NCBI GenBank assembly: GCA_015847255.1
Contig: JADLZK010001309.1
Location: 29,096 to 93,095, forward strand
From: Hyparrhenia diplandra
Taxonomy: Eukaryota > Streptophyta > Magnoliopsida > Poales > Poaceae
Length of the DNA: 64,000 nt
Reading direction: 5' to 3'
The notes under the pieces are model-generated. The model made no database searches. It was given only the letters and a program-made list of their open reading frames with translations, and had not been told where the DNA came from. Position numbers and translations under genes: made by a program. Of the stretch, positions 63,565 to 64,000 are shown piece by piece (position 1 is the first letter of the stretch; every line of letters begins with the position of its first letter).

Positions 63565-64000
63565 TGGCGGCGGATCGGGTTCGGCGGGTAATCCGCGGGT
63601 TTCGGGTCCCGCGGGTTCGGGTTTAAGTGCGATTTTTCACCCAAACTTTTCGAAGTTTGGGTTCGGGTTCGGTTTCGGGTTTGGGTTCGGGTTTAGTATT
63701 TCACCCGTGGATATCCAATGGATACCGAAATAAAGCATTTGGAATTAAAAATTATGTTTATAATATGTGAATAATAATTTGTTTACTTAAATTATTAAGT
63801 TTATTCAAAGTTGACTCATGAAAATATTTATTATTTGTTGCCTCTTGTTTATACATGTGAATATATGTATATATATCCACGGGTAATCCGCGGGTAATCC
63901 AGTTTCGGGTTTCCATTCGGGTTTCGGATATCCATTCGGGTTTCGAATACCCGCGGGTTTGGGTTTAGGTTTGGATTTCCACCGAATCGGTTTTGGGTTT
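63565..64000. repeat. G-tract repeat (GGGTTCGGGTTT type), continues beyond the window
   Basis: Two G-rich arms (63575-63715 and 63888-64000) made of GGGTTCGGG, TTTCGGGTTT and CCGCGGGTAATCCGCGGGT-like units enclose an AT-rich centre (63720-63870) with TATCCAATGGAT. Both ends carry GGGTAATCCGCGGGT. This resembles part of a repetitive element, but no terminus is visible. The cluster GGGTTCGGG-n9-GGGTTTGGGTTCGGG (63658-63697) has five G3 tracts. Confidence 0.6.

Overview
The window is plant nuclear DNA, most likely from a panicoid grass. The evidence is two large CACTA elements, Stowaway-like and Tourist-like MITEs, an Au-SINE-like 3' end, a Copia element with an initiator-Met-tRNA primer site, an intron-containing phytosulfokine precursor gene and a DUF1668 pseudogene. 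There is no sign of bacterial gene organisation. The sequence is transposon-rich, and only one protein gene looks intact.

Layout. 1-1250: possible 5' end of a minus-strand gene. 1300-2853: 3' end of a CACTA element with a 126-130 bp tandem array. 3335-22640: two diverged copies of one segment. Copy A (3335-3800, 13417-13740, 14560-16620) is split by a 9.6 kb CACTA element (3801-13416) that carries degenerate TnpD-like and TnpA-like genes and a palindrome of about 1 kb. Copy B (17138-22640) holds the phytosulfokine precursor gene (20254-20770), which copy A lacks. Where copy B has a single CCA triplet (17585-17587), the CACTA in copy A is flanked by duplicated CCA.

22980-45596: a second CACTA element, 22.6 kb, bounded by a GTG target-site duplication. 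It holds a decayed TnpA-like gene, an LTR-like segment and a series of elements joined at TA microsatellites. Some of these have imperfect terminal inverted repeats (TIRs) and gene-like exons (28602-35384, 42368-43891). Related or less certain units lie at 35403-42325 and 43924-45235.

46617-51814: tandem duplication of a RING-H2 gene. The first copy is truncated at a broken Stowaway MITE and the second is frameshifted. Each copy has a private TIR-element insertion at a site that is empty in the other copy.

51815-55760: mostly repeat-like sequence without a convincing gene, with one Stowaway-like MITE. 55764-63357: a minus-strand DUF1668 gene cut in two by a degenerate 6.3 kb Copia element (56629-62893; LTRs of 444/445 bp, GGAGA target-site duplication, tRNA-iMet primer site, purine tract). 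Its internal region holds an array of small palindromes. 63560-64000: G-tract-rich repeat running off the window.

The genes do not form a pathway. What ties the window together is duplication followed by transposon insertion and decay. Coordinates of repeat edges not fixed by a TIR, LTR or target-site duplication are good to about 10-50 bp. All family calls come from reading the sequence and were not checked against a database.
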